Positions 45,781 to 56,191 of a stretch of DNA of 64,000 nucleotides are shown in pieces. Source of the DNA: Catenovulum agarivorans YM01 (GTDB lineage Bacteria > Pseudomonadota > Gammaproteobacteria > Enterobacterales > Alteromonadaceae); the NCBI RefSeq assembly GCF_000281085.1, contig NZ_JH767532.1, positions 26,433 to 90,432 on the forward strand, given 5' to 3'. Numbering within the stretch: position 1 is the first letter of the stretch; each line of letters begins with the position of its first letter. A model generated the notes under the pieces. It saw only the letters and a program-made list of their open reading frames with translations, ran no database searches and was not told the origin of the DNA. The position numbers were made by a program, and so were the translations under genes.

Positions 45781-46233
45781 ATGATTGAAATCGTCTCGTT
45801 GGCTGCTGAACATTTAGCACAAGTTCATCAAATAGAAGTTGTCAGCCAGCCAGATCCTTGGTCGTTATCTTTATTTGAATCTTGCCTATCTGCTCGTTAC
45901 ATTAATTTTGTCGCAATAGAAAACAACCAAGTTTTGGGCTTTTTAATTGCCGATTGGATTGCTGGTGAAGCGTGTTTAATGAATATTTGTGTTGCGCCCG
46001 AGCAAAGGAAAAATGGTATAGCTAAAGCACTACATCATTATTTTGTTGGTCAGCTGTTAATTCGTGGTACAGACAAGTTATGGCTTGAGGTTCGTCAGTC
46101 TAATTCAGCTGCACTCGCTCTATATACTCAGTTGGGCTATCGGCAGATTGCCGTGCGTAAAAGCTATTACGCTGCTACAGCACAACTCCCAGCCGAAGAC
46201 GCGATAATTATGCAAGTTGAATTAACCAGTTGA
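45781..46233 (+). CDS. rimI: Ribosomal protein alanine N-acetyltransferase
   Basis: A 150-residue GNAT enzyme of the RimI family, which acetylates the N-terminus of ribosomal protein S18. The acetyl-CoA loop is VAPEQRKNGIAKAL, preceded by ACLMNICV, and the C-terminus has LEVRQSNSAALALYTQLGY followed by R-K-S-Y-Y, where the catalytic tyrosine region lies. The holD gene ends 9 bases upstream. Confidence 0.93.
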   Translation: MIEIVSLAAEHLAQVHQIEVVSQPDPWSLSLFESCLSARYINFVAIENNQVLGFLIADWIAGEACLMNICVAPEQRKNGIAKALHHYFVGQLLIRGTDKLWLEVRQSNSAALALYTQLGYRQIAVRKSYYAATAQLPAEDAIIMQVELTS

Positions 46234-46333
46234 TAATTAAATCAACGTAACTGCTAAATTGGTTTATTATTTAAGGTATTGGTCATTATGTTGACGGCAA
46301 CAAACAAGCTAGCTAGTTATAAGGAAGGCTAAG

Positions 46334-48724
46334 GTGGATTTTCCTGCGCACTTACAAAATATTGTTGATAAGTTATCGCCCGCTAAAACCTCGGCCACTT
46401 TTGAGCAATTGTTTAAAGCGCAGACAAAAAAATTAACTAATTCAGAGCGCTTCTTGGTTAAAATGGAAATTAATCGGCTAAATAAAGCGTGCCAGCGGCC
46501 AATCGATTTACGTGGTAGACACGGTTCAGCTTGCCAACCCTATCAGGTTAATGGTGTTCAGCATTATCTCCCTGAACCTGCTATAGAGAGGTTAAATCAG
46601 TTACTCGCAATATATAAACAAATCTACTGCTTTGCCATTTATGAGCAAATATTGTTTGAATATAAACAAAAACCTCAAGCACAAACTTATGACTCAAAAA
46701 CGCAGCGCAGTGAAATAGAACGTACACTGATGAGCCCAATTGAATTTGGTCAAAGAGTAATCCGCAATGAAGAGCGTATGCACTACACCACGCAAGTAAC
46801 GCTCAATATTAACAAACTGAAATTGGACGCGATAACCTGCGATATTTCGCCTTCCGGATTGAGAATAAAAATTAAAGCTGAACATCGCTTTGAATCAGAG
46901 CAGTTGCTGCAAGTTAGTTTTGTAAAGTGGCAAAGCAAATTTTCTGAACAAACCTGTCGAGCAACTTATAAACTCTGTTGGCAAAAGCTTGATGGGCATA
47001 ACACTTTGCTGGGACTGGCAATCTTACCTGAATTAGATCAATTTAATTTTAGTGTTTTTATTGATAAGTATGTAAAAAGTTATCGCCGTAAATATAAATT
47101 AGACGCTTGCAATACATTGCAGTCTGCCCGCAATATTTTGTTCGAACAATGTTATTTTTATACACATAGCGCATTACCTTTGTTACTAACACGCGACAGC
47201 CAAGGGGTACATATTCCATATGTTTGTAAACAGTCTAGTAATGCTTATGTACTTGATTATTGGCAAGATGAACATGGTGTATGCCAATTAAGACAGCTAT
47301 TTTCTGGCGCAAGATTACTTAATTTATTAAATCAAATTACCCCTGTTAAGAACGAATATCTATTTTGTTTCACTCATGTGCAGCAGGGTAAAACACATCA
47401 TTTTAGTGCAACCTATGATGAGTTGGTTGAAGCGGATTTATTAAGTTTATATCTTGGCTTTGCAGCGCAAAAGTCGAGTTGGCGGGTATTAAAAATACAA
47501 TTGCAAGAGATTGATTTAAAAAATGCGCAACGCGCAGTAGCCATTCCAGAAAGTGCCGGAGAAGAAATAGCACAACAAAACCAACCTGTTACACCCGACG
47601 TGATAGCACAATTAGCTAATTTAACTCATTTTGCCTTATTAATTGACGTAACCAATCAATATGCCAAAGCGAGTTATGCTGATCATCAAGTTGATACTCA
47701 GCAGCTTGAAAGTTTAATGCGTTTTAAACAAGAAAAACTGGCGACTACCCAAACTCAAGCTTTGCACTTTCAATTTTTGGGTAAACGAAAAGAGCCAAGG
47801 GTCAGATATTCTAGTGCAATACAATTAGAGTTAACGGATAGCAAAGTTGCTGGGCAAACCATGAATATTTCAACCAATGGGATGCAGTTAAAACTTAAAA
47901 CTTGGCCACAATTAGAGCGGGGTCAGTATGTATTGGTTGGATTTCCTGAACTCGCTAAAAAATTGAAGCTCAAAGGTGAACTAATCAAGTATCAAGTAAT
48001 GGGCACAAACGCAGACAATTGTCTAGTTGGCTTACGTTTAGTGAGTGGTTCAAGTACACTGGTGCAGGCCTTGGGCAAAATATTTGATTCTCGGATGGAG
48101 CAAGCGCAGTCTCCTGCCAGCGCAGCATTAGAGAATGCCATCCGTAATATTATTGTGATGTCTACCTCACAATGTTGTGGCTTCATTTATCGCTCTGAAC
48201 AAAAACACCTGAACATGTTGGCACAACCAAGTACTTCAAATCGGCTCAGTGCTCTGATCGATAAATGCCAAAATTACCAACAAAAAGCCCTAGAAAGTTT
48301 TATTTTAAAGCGATTTGAGCAGAGCAACTTTGCGATAAATAACAGTGTGTTTGAGTTGGTAATTAGCGTAGTTAATCAGCATGATATTTTCGCCGATATC
48401 TGGTTAGATAAAGTGGTAGATGAAAATAGCCGTAAATTAATCATTCAACAACAGCTGGCGCTCGGTCAAGTTTGGGTTGTACGGTTAGAGTGCCACGATG
48501 CCATTGAAGCAGATTGGCATGCGATTGAACTTGAACTAAGTTACCTGAGTGCCTTTCAACCTGCCGGTGCTCAACAGCTGCAAAAATACTTCTCGCATAT
48601 TAAACATGCATACACCTTAACCGATGTAACGCGTGAAGTTTTGGTTAGGTACGAATTCACCGCTGAGCAAATCTCTCACAATCATACTCACCAAAATGAG
48701 TTTATTTTCGATATTTTTGATTAA
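46334..48724 (+). CDS. Large protein with two PilZ domains
   Basis: A 796-residue cytoplasmic protein with two cyclic-di-GMP-binding PilZ signatures. The first has RNEER near residue 142 and DISPSG about 28 residues later. The second has RKEPR near 483 with NISTNG. Both arginine motifs and both D/N-x-S-x-x-G loops are intact, so binding is plausible at both. The regions between and after are unassigned. Start is a GTG after AAGGAAGGC. Probably a cyclic-di-GMP effector, perhaps for motility or adhesion; target unknown. Confidence 0.85.
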   Translation: MDFPAHLQNIVDKLSPAKTSATFEQLFKAQTKKLTNSERFLVKMEINRLNKACQRPIDLRGRHGSACQPYQVNGVQHYLPEPAIERLNQLLAIYKQIYCFAIYEQILFEYKQKPQAQTYDSKTQRSEIERTLMSPIEFGQRVIRNEERMHYTTQVTLNINKLKLDAITCDISPSGLRIKIKAEHRFESEQLLQVSFVKWQSKFSEQTCRATYKLCWQKLDGHNTLLGLAILPELDQFNFSVFIDKYVKSYRRKYKLDACNTLQSARNILFEQCYFYTHSALPLLLTRDSQGVHIPYVCKQSSNAYVLDYWQDEHGVCQLRQLFSGARLLNLLNQITPVKNEYLFCFTHVQQGKTHHFSATYDELVEADLLSLYLGFAAQKSSWRVLKIQLQEIDLKNAQRAVAIPESAGEEIAQQNQPVTPDVIAQLANLTHFALLIDVTNQYAKASYADHQVDTQQLESLMRFKQEKLATTQTQALHFQFLGKRKEPRVRYSSAIQLELTDSKVAGQTMNISTNGMQLKLKTWPQLERGQYVLVGFPELAKKLKLKGELIKYQVMGTNADNCLVGLRLVSGSSTLVQALGKIFDSRMEQAQSPASAALENAIRNIIVMSTSQCCGFIYRSEQKHLNMLAQPSTSNRLSALIDKCQNYQQKALESFILKRFEQSNFAINNSVFELVISVVNQHDIFADIWLDKVVDENSRKLIIQQQLALGQVWVVRLECHDAIEADWHAIELELSYLSAFQPAGAQQLQKYFSHIKHAYTLTDVTREVLVRYEFTAEQISHNHTHQNEFIFDIFD

Positions 48725-48810
48725 CAAGCACAGGCAGCAACCTACTAGTTTGTTTTCATATAATGATCATTTAGCAGTTTAATTTCTAATTTGGAGTTTA
48801 AAAGACCACA

Positions 48811-48873
48811 ATGGTCTCAATCAAACTTGCGTTGTGCTTTATTTTGGTGCTAAATTTCATTGCTGTTGGTTAG
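48811..48873 (+). CDS. Possible 20-residue hydrophobic peptide
   Basis: ATG at 48811 opens a frame of 20 codons, MVSIKLALCFILVLNFIAVG, which reads as one membrane helix. A GGAG lies 14 bases upstream, rather far for a ribosome-binding site. It could be a small membrane protein or chance. Little else supports it. Confidence 0.25.
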   Translation: MVSIKLALCFILVLNFIAVG

Positions 48874-49011
48874 TAAATAGCCTGATTTTGGGTTTTCTAA
48901 ATTCTAGTTAATTATTAGCTTATGTGATGTTTGTATTGAACTAAATTGGTGCGTTGAGGCTGGTTGGAATTCTATAATAATAATATTTTTAAAGTTCTCC
49001 TAAGTGTTTAT

Positions 49012-49042
49012 ACCCGGGACTGTGCACCCCGGGTTTTCTTTT
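49012..49042 (+). terminator. Terminator hairpin between PilZ gene and pldA
   Basis: ACCCGGG and CCCGGGT form a stem around an 8-base loop, followed by TTTTCTTTTTC on the plus strand. It lies 290 bases after the double-PilZ gene and directly at the 3' end of pldA on the other strand, so it may serve both. Confidence 0.75.
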
Positions 49043-49047
49043 TCTTC

Positions 49048-50055
49048 CTATAATAAATCTGTTAATGCAATGCCCAAGCTTAATCTTTGCTGTGAATGGT
49101 TGTAGTCGATCAAACTTTCACCATAACCACTATAGGCTTGAACGTATCCTCTAAGGCGTCCCCAAATCGGGAAAGTTACACCCGCTTCAATTGAACCCCG
49201 GCCACTATTGAAGTTATAGCGCATTAAAAATTGGCTTTGCAGATTTTTATCAATTCTACAGGCACCAGATAATTCCCAGTGTCCCATGTATTTGTCTATG
49301 TCCGGGTTGTCATCGCCTTTTGGGTCATCAATCGATTTTTTGGCATTTTCTGGTAATCGCCACCAAGGGCGAAAGTTTAAAACCCAGTCTTGATGTTCAA
49401 CTAATACGGCAAGATAAAATCGATTCCAACTACGTGACAAAGGAAGCTCACGGCCATTCGATTGATGCTCCAACCCTATGGCTAAATTGGTTGTGGTGTT
49501 AAATAGTTGCCATTTGGTTGGCAGAAAATAAAACACTTCTGGTTGATAGTTAGTTTCGCGGAAGGGTTTGCTGTATAAGCTGCTATATACTTGCCACCAC
49601 GACTGCATTGTCATGCCAAAAAATAAACCATCACCATATTTAAATATAGGTGCGTAGTTAAGTGGCACTTTAAAACTCAGCTGCATTTTAGCTTCAAGTT
49701 GTTGCTTTGGGTCAATTAATGTTGAACCTTCGTAAGCCTGTTCATTATAACCTGTGGTGTAGCTTGCAGCTAAGATATAGTTCATCCTATGTGGGGTAAT
49801 TACGTAGGGGCTGAATGCGGTTTTTCGCTCTTGTTCTAGGCGTTCAGATAATGCGCCATTGCTAGACGCTTTTTCGAGTGCTTCTATTTGCGCACATATT
49901 TGATTTATTTGTGCCACGTCTAAGTTGTCATTTACCCGCTTCATTTGACGTAATTGACATTGTTCAAATTTATTTAGCTCAGCATAGCTTAGAGTCGAAT
50001 AGCTAACTAAACTAACCAACCAGATATAAATAATGTACTTAAATTTAACTAGCAT
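49048..50055 (-). CDS. pldA: Outer membrane phospholipase A
   Basis: A 335-residue outer-membrane beta-barrel enzyme that hydrolyses phospholipids misplaced in the outer leaflet. A signal peptide covers about 25 residues (ending YAEL). The catalytic block EHQSNGRELPLSRSWNR holds the histidine and serine of the OmpLA active site, and alternating barrel strands follow. The C-terminus ends in L rather than F. The N-terminal extension of about 50 residues is helical and charged. Regulation is not apparent. Confidence 0.93.
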   Translation of the reverse strand: MLVKFKYIIYIWLVSLVSYSTLSYAELNKFEQCQLRQMKRVNDNLDVAQINQICAQIEALEKASSNGALSERLEQERKTAFSPYVITPHRMNYILAASYTTGYNEQAYEGSTLIDPKQQLEAKMQLSFKVPLNYAPIFKYGDGLFFGMTMQSWWQVYSSLYSKPFRETNYQPEVFYFLPTKWQLFNTTTNLAIGLEHQSNGRELPLSRSWNRFYLAVLVEHQDWVLNFRPWWRLPENAKKSIDDPKGDDNPDIDKYMGHWELSGACRIDKNLQSQFLMRYNFNSGRGSIEAGVTFPIWGRLRGYVQAYSGYGESLIDYNHSQQRLSLGIALTDLL

Positions 50056-50258
50056 ACAAAGATAGCCTACAGAGAATTTTTACGTGTTTGTTTTACCATA
50101 GTGGTTGTTCGTTAGCATTGTAAACATAAGCGGGTGGTAAAAGTATCACTGACGTGCTTTTTATTGGCAGATAAACTGTCCAAAATCATGCATATTTAAC
50201 TGAATTCGGTATAATGCCCGCGATTTATACTTGCCATTATCTAGTAGAGAGTTTGTTG

Positions 50259-51839
50259 ATGTCATTTTTAGAAGAAGTTCAACGCCGCCGCACGTTCGCG
50301 ATTATTTCGCATCCCGATGCAGGTAAAACCACAATTACCGAAAAAGTTTTGTTATTCGGAAAAGCCTTGCAAACGGCTGGTACGGTAAAAGGCCGTGGCT
50401 CTAACCAACATGCTAAATCTGACTGGATGGAAATGGAAAAAGAGCGTGGTATCTCAGTTACAACCTCGGTCATGCAATTCCCATATAATGACAAGCTAGT
50501 TAATTTACTCGACACCCCTGGGCATGAAGATTTCTCGGAAGATACTTATAGAACACTGACGGCAGTGGATTCTTGTTTGATGGTTATTGATGCAGCCAAA
50601 GGTGTTGAAGATAGAACTCGAAAACTCATGGAAGTAACGCGCCTACGTGATACGCCTATTGTTACTTTTATGAACAAACTCGACCGTGACATTCGTGATC
50701 CTATGGAGTTATTGGACGAAGTTGAAACTGAACTAAATATTGCCTGTGCACCAGTAAGTTGGCCAATAGGTTGTGGTAAAGAGTTGAAAGGTGTTTACCA
50801 TATTCATCGTGACGAATGTATTTTGTATCAAACAGGCCAAGGCCATACCATTCAAGAAAAACGTATTATTAAAGGTTTGGACAATCCGGATTTAGATAAA
50901 GCGGTTGGTGAAGATTTAGCTGCCACGTTAAGAGACGAGTTAGAATTAGTTATAGGTGCATCACATGAATTTGACCAAGAGTTATTTTTAAAAGGCGAGT
51001 TAACACCTGTCTTTTTTGGTACTGCATTAGGTAACTTTGGTGTTGATCATATGCTCGATGGCTTAACTGAATGGGCGCCAGCACCTATGCCACGTGCAAC
51101 CGAAGAGCGTAACGTTGAAGCAAAAGAAGAAAATTTCACAGGTTTTGTGTTTAAAATTCAAGCGAATATGGACCCTAAACACAGAGATAGAATTGCTTTT
51201 GTCCGGATTGTTTCTGGAACCTATCAGCAGGGCATGAAGTTAAACCATGTGCGCATTGGCAAAACGGTTAATATCTCGGATGCGGTTACTTTTATGGCGG
51301 GCGATCGTGAACGCGCAGCCTATGCATATGCTGGCGACATTATTGGTTTGCATAATCACGGCACAATTCAAATTGGTGACACCTTTACTCAAGGTGAAAA
51401 ACTTAAATTTAGTGGTATACCAAACTTTGCCCCAGAATTGTTCCGCCGTATTCGCTTAAAAGATCCACTTAAACAAAAACAATTGCTCAAAGGTTTAGTT
51501 CAATTATCCGAAGAAGGCGCGGTACAAGTATTTCGACCTTTAGCTTCTAACGATCTAATTGTTGGTGCGGTGGGTGTGCTCCAGTTTGACGTTGTCGTGC
51601 AAAGATTGAAGTCTGAATATAATGTTGATGCGATATATGAATCTATCAATGTTGCAACCGCTCGTTGGGTAATAGGTAAAGACAGCAAGAAATTTGATGA
51701 GTTTAAACGCAAAGCTGAAGCTAACTTAGCATTAGACGGTGGCGACAACCTGACTTATGTTGCACCAACTATGGTTAATTTAAGTTTAGCGCAAGAAAGA
51801 TACCCAGATATTGAATTCCACCAAACGCGTGAACACTAA
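50259..51839 (+). CDS. prfC: Peptide chain release factor 3
   Basis: A 526-residue translational GTPase that removes RF1/RF2 from the ribosome after termination. G motifs are HPDAGKTT (G1), DTPGHEDF (G3) and NKLD (G4), and the RF3-typical [20 protein letters not shown] segment is present. I start at ATG 50259 ([15 protein letters not shown]), which matches family N-termini and follows TAGAGAG; the frame is open 45 bases further up. The argS gene begins 9 bases downstream. Confidence 0.96.
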   Translation: MSFLEEVQRRRTFAIISHPDAGKTTITEKVLLFGKALQTAGTVKGRGSNQHAKSDWMEMEKERGISVTTSVMQFPYNDKLVNLLDTPGHEDFSEDTYRTLTAVDSCLMVIDAAKGVEDRTRKLMEVTRLRDTPIVTFMNKLDRDIRDPMELLDEVETELNIACAPVSWPIGCGKELKGVYHIHRDECILYQTGQGHTIQEKRIIKGLDNPDLDKAVGEDLAATLRDELELVIGASHEFDQELFLKGELTPVFFGTALGNFGVDHMLDGLTEWAPAPMPRATEERNVEAKEENFTGFVFKIQANMDPKHRDRIAFVRIVSGTYQQGMKLNHVRIGKTVNISDAVTFMAGDRERAAYAYAGDIIGLHNHGTIQIGDTFTQGEKLKFSGIPNFAPELFRRIRLKDPLKQKQLLKGLVQLSEEGAVQVFRPLASNDLIVGAVGVLQFDVVVQRLKSEYNVDAIYESINVATARWVIGKDSKKFDEFKRKAEANLALDGGDNLTYVAPTMVNLSLAQERYPDIEFHQTREH

Positions 51840-51848
51840 GGTAGATAA

Positions 51849-53588
51849 ATGAAAGTAAAACAGTTATTAACAAACAAAGTTCATGCAGCTATGCAAGCTG
51901 CCGGAATTCCAGCTGAACATGGGCCACATATTGCTTTGTCAAAACAAGCTCAATTTGGTGACTATCAAGCAAATGGAATCTTAGGTGCGGCTAAACAATT
52001 AAAAACCAATCCAAGAGCATTAGCGCAACAAGTTGTTGAACAATTAGATTTATCTGACATTGCTAGTAAAGTGGAAATTGCTGGACCTGGTTTTATTAAC
52101 ATCTTTTTGGCACAAACTTGGTTATCTGACACTTTAAACCAAAACCTTGCTGACGAGCGCTGCGGTGTTACTGCAACGGAACAACCGTTAACTTGTGTGG
52201 TTGATTATTCATCGCCTAACCTTGCAAAAGAAATGCATGTTGGTCATTTGCGTTCGACCATAATTGGTGATGCGGTTGTACGTGCACTTGAATTCCAAGG
52301 ACATAAAGTTATTCGTCAAAACCACATGGGCGACTGGGGAACTCAGTTCGGTATGTTAATTGCCCATTTAGAAACGATTTTGGCCGATAACTCAGTTGCA
52401 GAAGTGGCATTGTCTGATCTTGAAACATTTTATCGTGAAGCGAAAAAACGTTTTGATGATGATGAAGATTTCGCCAACACAGCACGTGAATACGTGGTTA
52501 AGTTACAAGGTGGGGATGCTAAATGTATCGAGCTATGGCAGCAGTTTATTGATATTTCGGTATCGCATAGCGAAGAGGTGTACAACAAACTCAATGTCAC
52601 CCTAAGTCGTGATGATATTCGACCAGAGAGTGCATACAATGACATGTTGCAGGATATAGTCAAAGATCTGCAACAACAAGGTCTTGCTGTTGAAGACCAA
52701 GGTGCTCAAGTGGTCTTTTTGGAAGAATTAGCGGATAAAGAAGGCAATCCGTCACCTGTTATTATCCAAAAATCGGGTGGTGGTTTCTTGTATGCAACAA
52801 CCGATTTAGCTGCGTTAAAATATCGCGGTCAAACACTTAAAGCTGATCGTAACCTGTATTTTATTGATGCGCGCCAGTCACTGCATATGCAACAAGTGTT
52901 TACCCTAGCGAAAAAAGCCGGTTTTGTTGCACAAGAGATGAGCCTTGAACATCATGCTTTTGGCACTATGATGGGCAGTGATGGCAAGCCATTCAAAACT
53001 CGTTCAGGTGGGACAGTTAAACTTGTTGAATTGTTAGATGAGTCGGTAGCGCGTGCACAAGAGCTTATCGCTCAACGCTCAACTGATTTAACCGAGCAGG
53101 AACAACAAGAAATTGCGCGAGTTGTTGGTATTGGTGCGGTTAAATTTGCCGATTTATCAAAACATAGAACCAGTGACTATATCTTTAACTGGGATAGCAT
53201 GCTGAGCTTTGATGGAGCTACAGCGCCTTACCTTCAGTACGCATATACCCGAGTTAAATCTATTTTTGCTAAGGCTGGCACTGATGTTGCGGATATCACA
53301 GGGCCGATTAACATCGAAGCAGAGCAGGAACGTAGCTTAGCGATTAAATTACTTCAGTTCGAAGATACTTTGGAGCTGGTAACCGCTGAAGCGCATCCGC
53401 ATGTGTTGTGTCAATATTTGTTTGAGTTAGCCAGTGCCTTTATGAGCTTTTATGAGGCTTGCCCAATATTAAAATCAGACGTTGAACTACAAGTTCAACA
53501 AAGTCGCTTGGCAATCAGTCGCTGGACTGCAAGTGTTATCAAACAAGGTTTAACCTTACTCGGTATTGCAACCACTGAAAAAATGTAA
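51849..53588 (+). CDS. argS: Arginyl-tRNA synthetase
   Basis: A 579-residue class I tRNA synthetase. The HIGH-type motif appears as HVGHL near residue 131 after SPNLAKEM. The N-terminal Add-1 domain and C-terminal DALR anticodon-binding domain ([32 protein letters not shown]) are recognisable. The KMSKS region reads as [10 protein letters not shown], as in many ArgRS. A hairpin terminator follows. Length agrees with E. coli (577). Confidence 0.97.
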   Translation: MKVKQLLTNKVHAAMQAAGIPAEHGPHIALSKQAQFGDYQANGILGAAKQLKTNPRALAQQVVEQLDLSDIASKVEIAGPGFINIFLAQTWLSDTLNQNLADERCGVTATEQPLTCVVDYSSPNLAKEMHVGHLRSTIIGDAVVRALEFQGHKVIRQNHMGDWGTQFGMLIAHLETILADNSVAEVALSDLETFYREAKKRFDDDEDFANTAREYVVKLQGGDAKCIELWQQFIDISVSHSEEVYNKLNVTLSRDDIRPESAYNDMLQDIVKDLQQQGLAVEDQGAQVVFLEELADKEGNPSPVIIQKSGGGFLYATTDLAALKYRGQTLKADRNLYFIDARQSLHMQQVFTLAKKAGFVAQEMSLEHHAFGTMMGSDGKPFKTRSGGTVKLVELLDESVARAQELIAQRSTDLTEQEQQEIARVVGIGAVKFADLSKHRTSDYIFNWDSMLSFDGATAPYLQYAYTRVKSIFAKAGTDVADITGPINIEAEQERSLAIKLLQFEDTLELVTAEAHPHVLCQYLFELASAFMSFYEACPILKSDVELQVQQSRLAISRWTASVIKQGLTLLGIATTEKM

Positions 53589-53603
53589 ATACCCAGCTAA
53601 ATG

Positions 53604-53632
53604 TTAACAAACGTTGTTGTGCTGCAGCGCGT
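53604..53632 (+). terminator. Hairpin after argS
   Basis: GTTAACAAACG and CGTTTGTTGAC pair with one mismatch, about 15 bases after the argS stop, followed by CCTTTCTTT. Probably an intrinsic terminator. Confidence 0.55.
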
Positions 53633-53639
53633 TTGTTGA

Positions 53640-54060
53640 CCCTTTCTTTAATTAAACCTACTTAAACGCTATTCACTCAACAAGCATATAAACAATTCTA
53701 ATATTTTCGTTTACAACTTAATCGAATAAGACTTTCTAAAGCAGAAATTGCTGAAAAGAAATGTATAAAAAATAACCTTTAGACTTCTTGCTTTGGCTAT
53801 TTTTAATACAAATTAATCACTTTTGTTAATCAGAGTGAAGAAAATAGCCAAAATATTACGTATTTATATAAAATTCTTTGCATTCTACTGCACATTTTAG
53901 CTAAGATTTACCTGCGTCTATATAAAGAGAATCTGATGATCGAGTTTTTAGTGCGAGACTTCGAGTAACCAGACTCCAACAAGTAAGCGGCTCGGTACAA
54001 GATATTAGACTTGTACCCAAGCTAAGTATGTTCCAAACAATTTTAATTATTGGGAATCGT
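53640..54060 (+). promoter_or_regulatory. Long leader of the TonB operon with two hairpins
   Basis: No gene is seen in this 420-base stretch. TTTGGCTATTTT (53792-53803) and its inverse (53841-53852) form a 12-base dyad around ATTAATCACTTTTGTTAAT. GGTACAAG (53994-54001) and CTTGTACC (54010-54017) form a second hairpin about 50 bases before the first gene of the operon. No Fur box was evident by eye. Confidence 0.4.
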
Positions 54061-54067
54061 GTCAAAG

Positions 54068-54829
54068 ATGATAAAGAGCAAAAAACTCGCTTCTGCTATT
54101 GCTGTTGCATGTGCAATGTCACTGCCTACAGTAGTTTCAGCAGACCAGGTTGAAAACCTGCATAAAGAAGAGCGTGCTATTCATGATGCAGCAGTCAAAT
54201 CTCAAAAACGTGTAGATTCGTATTTTGAGCAATCAATTGACTTACTAAGTGAATACCGCCAGGTTGTCGATGAAACTGATAACTTGCGTTTATACAATGA
54301 TCATGTTCAAAAATTGGTAAACAACCAAGAGAAATTGATCGGTTCCTTACAAAATCAGATTGATAGCATTGAAGATACTAAAAAAGGTGTTGTGCCTTTA
54401 ATGTACAAAATGCTTGATTCTTTAGAAAAGTTCATTCAATTAGACATTCCAATTGAAGTTGAAGCTCGTACAGAGCGTGTAGAGCGTATCCGTGAATTAA
54501 TGGGTGAGCCAAACATCACAACTTCAGAGCGTTACCGTCAAGTACTTGAAGCTTACCAAATCGAAAATGATTATGGTTCAGCTATGTCAGCTTACCAAGG
54601 TAAGTTAAACGACATTACAGTTGATATGGTTCATATCGGCCGTGTTGCTTTATTAGCACAATCATTAGACCTTAAAAAATCTTGGGTGTGGGACAACACA
54701 GCAAGAGATTGGGTTAAATTAGGTGAAGAGTACAACAAGCCAGTAACTAAGGTTATTCGTATGGCTAAGAAGCAAATTGCACCTGATCTATTAGAAGTGC
54801 CAGTATTTGCCGCGGAGAGTGCAGAATAA
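54068..54829 (+). CDS. DUF3450 family periplasmic protein of the TonB2 operon
   Basis: A protein of about 253 residues with a signal peptide (hydrophobic segment ending VVSA-DQ) and a long charged coiled-coil region (DNLRLYNDHVQKLVNNQEKLI and on). It matches the DUF3450 proteins that begin TtpC-ExbB-ExbD-TonB operons in marine gammaproteobacteria. Its function is unknown, probably as an accessory periplasmic part of the TonB2 system. The start is uncertain: ATG 54068, GTG 54059 and TTG 54050 are in frame. It overlaps the next gene by one base. Confidence 0.85.
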   Translation: MIKSKKLASAIAVACAMSLPTVVSADQVENLHKEERAIHDAAVKSQKRVDSYFEQSIDLLSEYRQVVDETDNLRLYNDHVQKLVNNQEKLIGSLQNQIDSIEDTKKGVVPLMYKMLDSLEKFIQLDIPIEVEARTERVERIRELMGEPNITTSERYRQVLEAYQIENDYGSAMSAYQGKLNDITVDMVHIGRVALLAQSLDLKKSWVWDNTARDWVKLGEEYNKPVTKVIRMAKKQIAPDLLEVPVFAAESAE

Positions 54830-56190
54830 TGAAACAATTAAAAACAATTCTAACTGCTTCAGCTATTGCATTGTCAACAATGACTTTTGGTGCATACGCC
54901 AATACAGCAGCATTAGATAAGCTATTACAAGATGTTAAAGCTGACCGTGTATCTGAAGCTAAAATCAATTCAGCGCGTGAGTCTGAGTTCCGTGCAGCAC
55001 GTGATCAGAAACAAGCTTTATTAAACAAAGCTAAAAAAGAATTAGCCGATGAGCAAGCTCGTCAAAAGCAATTACAACAAACTTTTGCTGACAACGAAAC
55101 TCGCATCACTGACAAAACTAAAGAGTTAGATGATGCTAAAGGTACGTTAGGTGAAATGTTTGGTGTGGTACGTCAAGCTTCTGGTGAAACAGTTGGTCGT
55201 GTAGCTACGTCAATTATCAGTGCTCAACCAGCTTATGCTAATCGTACTGAGCTATTAGCTAAACTAGCTGAAGCAAAAGAATTACCAAAACTTGCTGAGT
55301 TAGAAGAGTTATGGTTTGCATTACAAACTGAAATGACTGAGTCAGCAAAAGTTGTTAAGTTTGACGCTAACGTTGTTGCTTTAGATGGTACTGAGTCTGT
55401 GCAAACAGTAACTCGTATCGGCGCATTCAACTTATTGAGCAACGATGCTTACTTGAAGTTCAACTCTGAAAGTAAACAAATTGAGCCTTTAGGTCGTCAA
55501 CCAGAAGGTCACATGGTTGCTGAGGTTGCAAGCTTCAACGCTACTACTAGCGGCTATGCAAGTTTGTTCTTAGACCCTTCACGTGGTGCAATTCTTGATA
55601 TCTTCAAGCAAAAAGCAACACTGGAAGAGCGTTTCCACCAAGGTGGTTTACCAGGTTACGTAATCACTGCGGTATTAATCTTCGGTATGTTAATTTCTCT
55701 TGAGCGTTTCATTACTTTAACTGTTGTTGGTGCGAAAATCCGCAGCCAGTTGAAAGATTTAGCGAACCCAAGCGAAAAGAACCCATTGGGCCGAATCTTA
55801 GGTGTTTATGGTGCTAACAAAAATGTTGATACCGAAACATTAGAACTTAAATTAGATGAAGCTATCTTACGTGAAACGCCAAGAATTGAACGTGGTGTAA
55901 ACGTAATTAAGATTTTGGCTGCAATCGCACCTTTATTAGGTCTACTAGGTACGGTAACAGGTATGATTGGTACCTTCCAATCAATTACATTGTTCGGTAC
56001 GGGTGACCCTAAAATCATGGCGGGTGATATCTCTATGGCGTTGGTAACAACAGCTCAAGGTCTTATCGCAGCTTTACCATTGATTTTCTTACACAGTATT
56101 ACAGCAGCTAAGAGCAAATCTATCGTTCACGTATTAGAAGAGCAAAGTGCTGGTATTGTAGCTTCTCACGCGGAGAAGGAGCGAGCATAA
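54829..56190 (+). CDS. ttpC: TtpC-like MotA/TolQ/ExbB family protein with periplasmic coiled coil
   Basis: A 453-residue protein with a signal peptide (FGAYA-NT), a coiled-coil periplasmic region of about 240 residues, and a C-terminal MotA/TolQ/ExbB proton-channel domain. The domain's first membrane helix starts near residue 272 (GYVITAVLIFGMLI), and APLLGLLGTVTGMIGTF appears near 365. This is the layout of Vibrio TtpC, a fourth component of the TonB2 system that helps energise iron-siderophore uptake. It overlaps the DUF3450 gene by one base and precedes exbB by one base. Confidence 0.92.
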   Translation: MKQLKTILTASAIALSTMTFGAYANTAALDKLLQDVKADRVSEAKINSARESEFRAARDQKQALLNKAKKELADEQARQKQLQQTFADNETRITDKTKELDDAKGTLGEMFGVVRQASGETVGRVATSIISAQPAYANRTELLAKLAEAKELPKLAELEELWFALQTEMTESAKVVKFDANVVALDGTESVQTVTRIGAFNLLSNDAYLKFNSESKQIEPLGRQPEGHMVAEVASFNATTSGYASLFLDPSRGAILDIFKQKATLEERFHQGGLPGYVITAVLIFGMLISLERFITLTVVGAKIRSQLKDLANPSEKNPLGRILGVYGANKNVDTETLELKLDEAILRETPRIERGVNVIKILAAIAPLLGLLGTVTGMIGTFQSITLFGTGDPKIMAGDISMALVTTAQGLIAALPLIFLHSITAAKSKSIVHVLEEQSAGIVASHAEKERA

Positions 56191-56191
56191 G

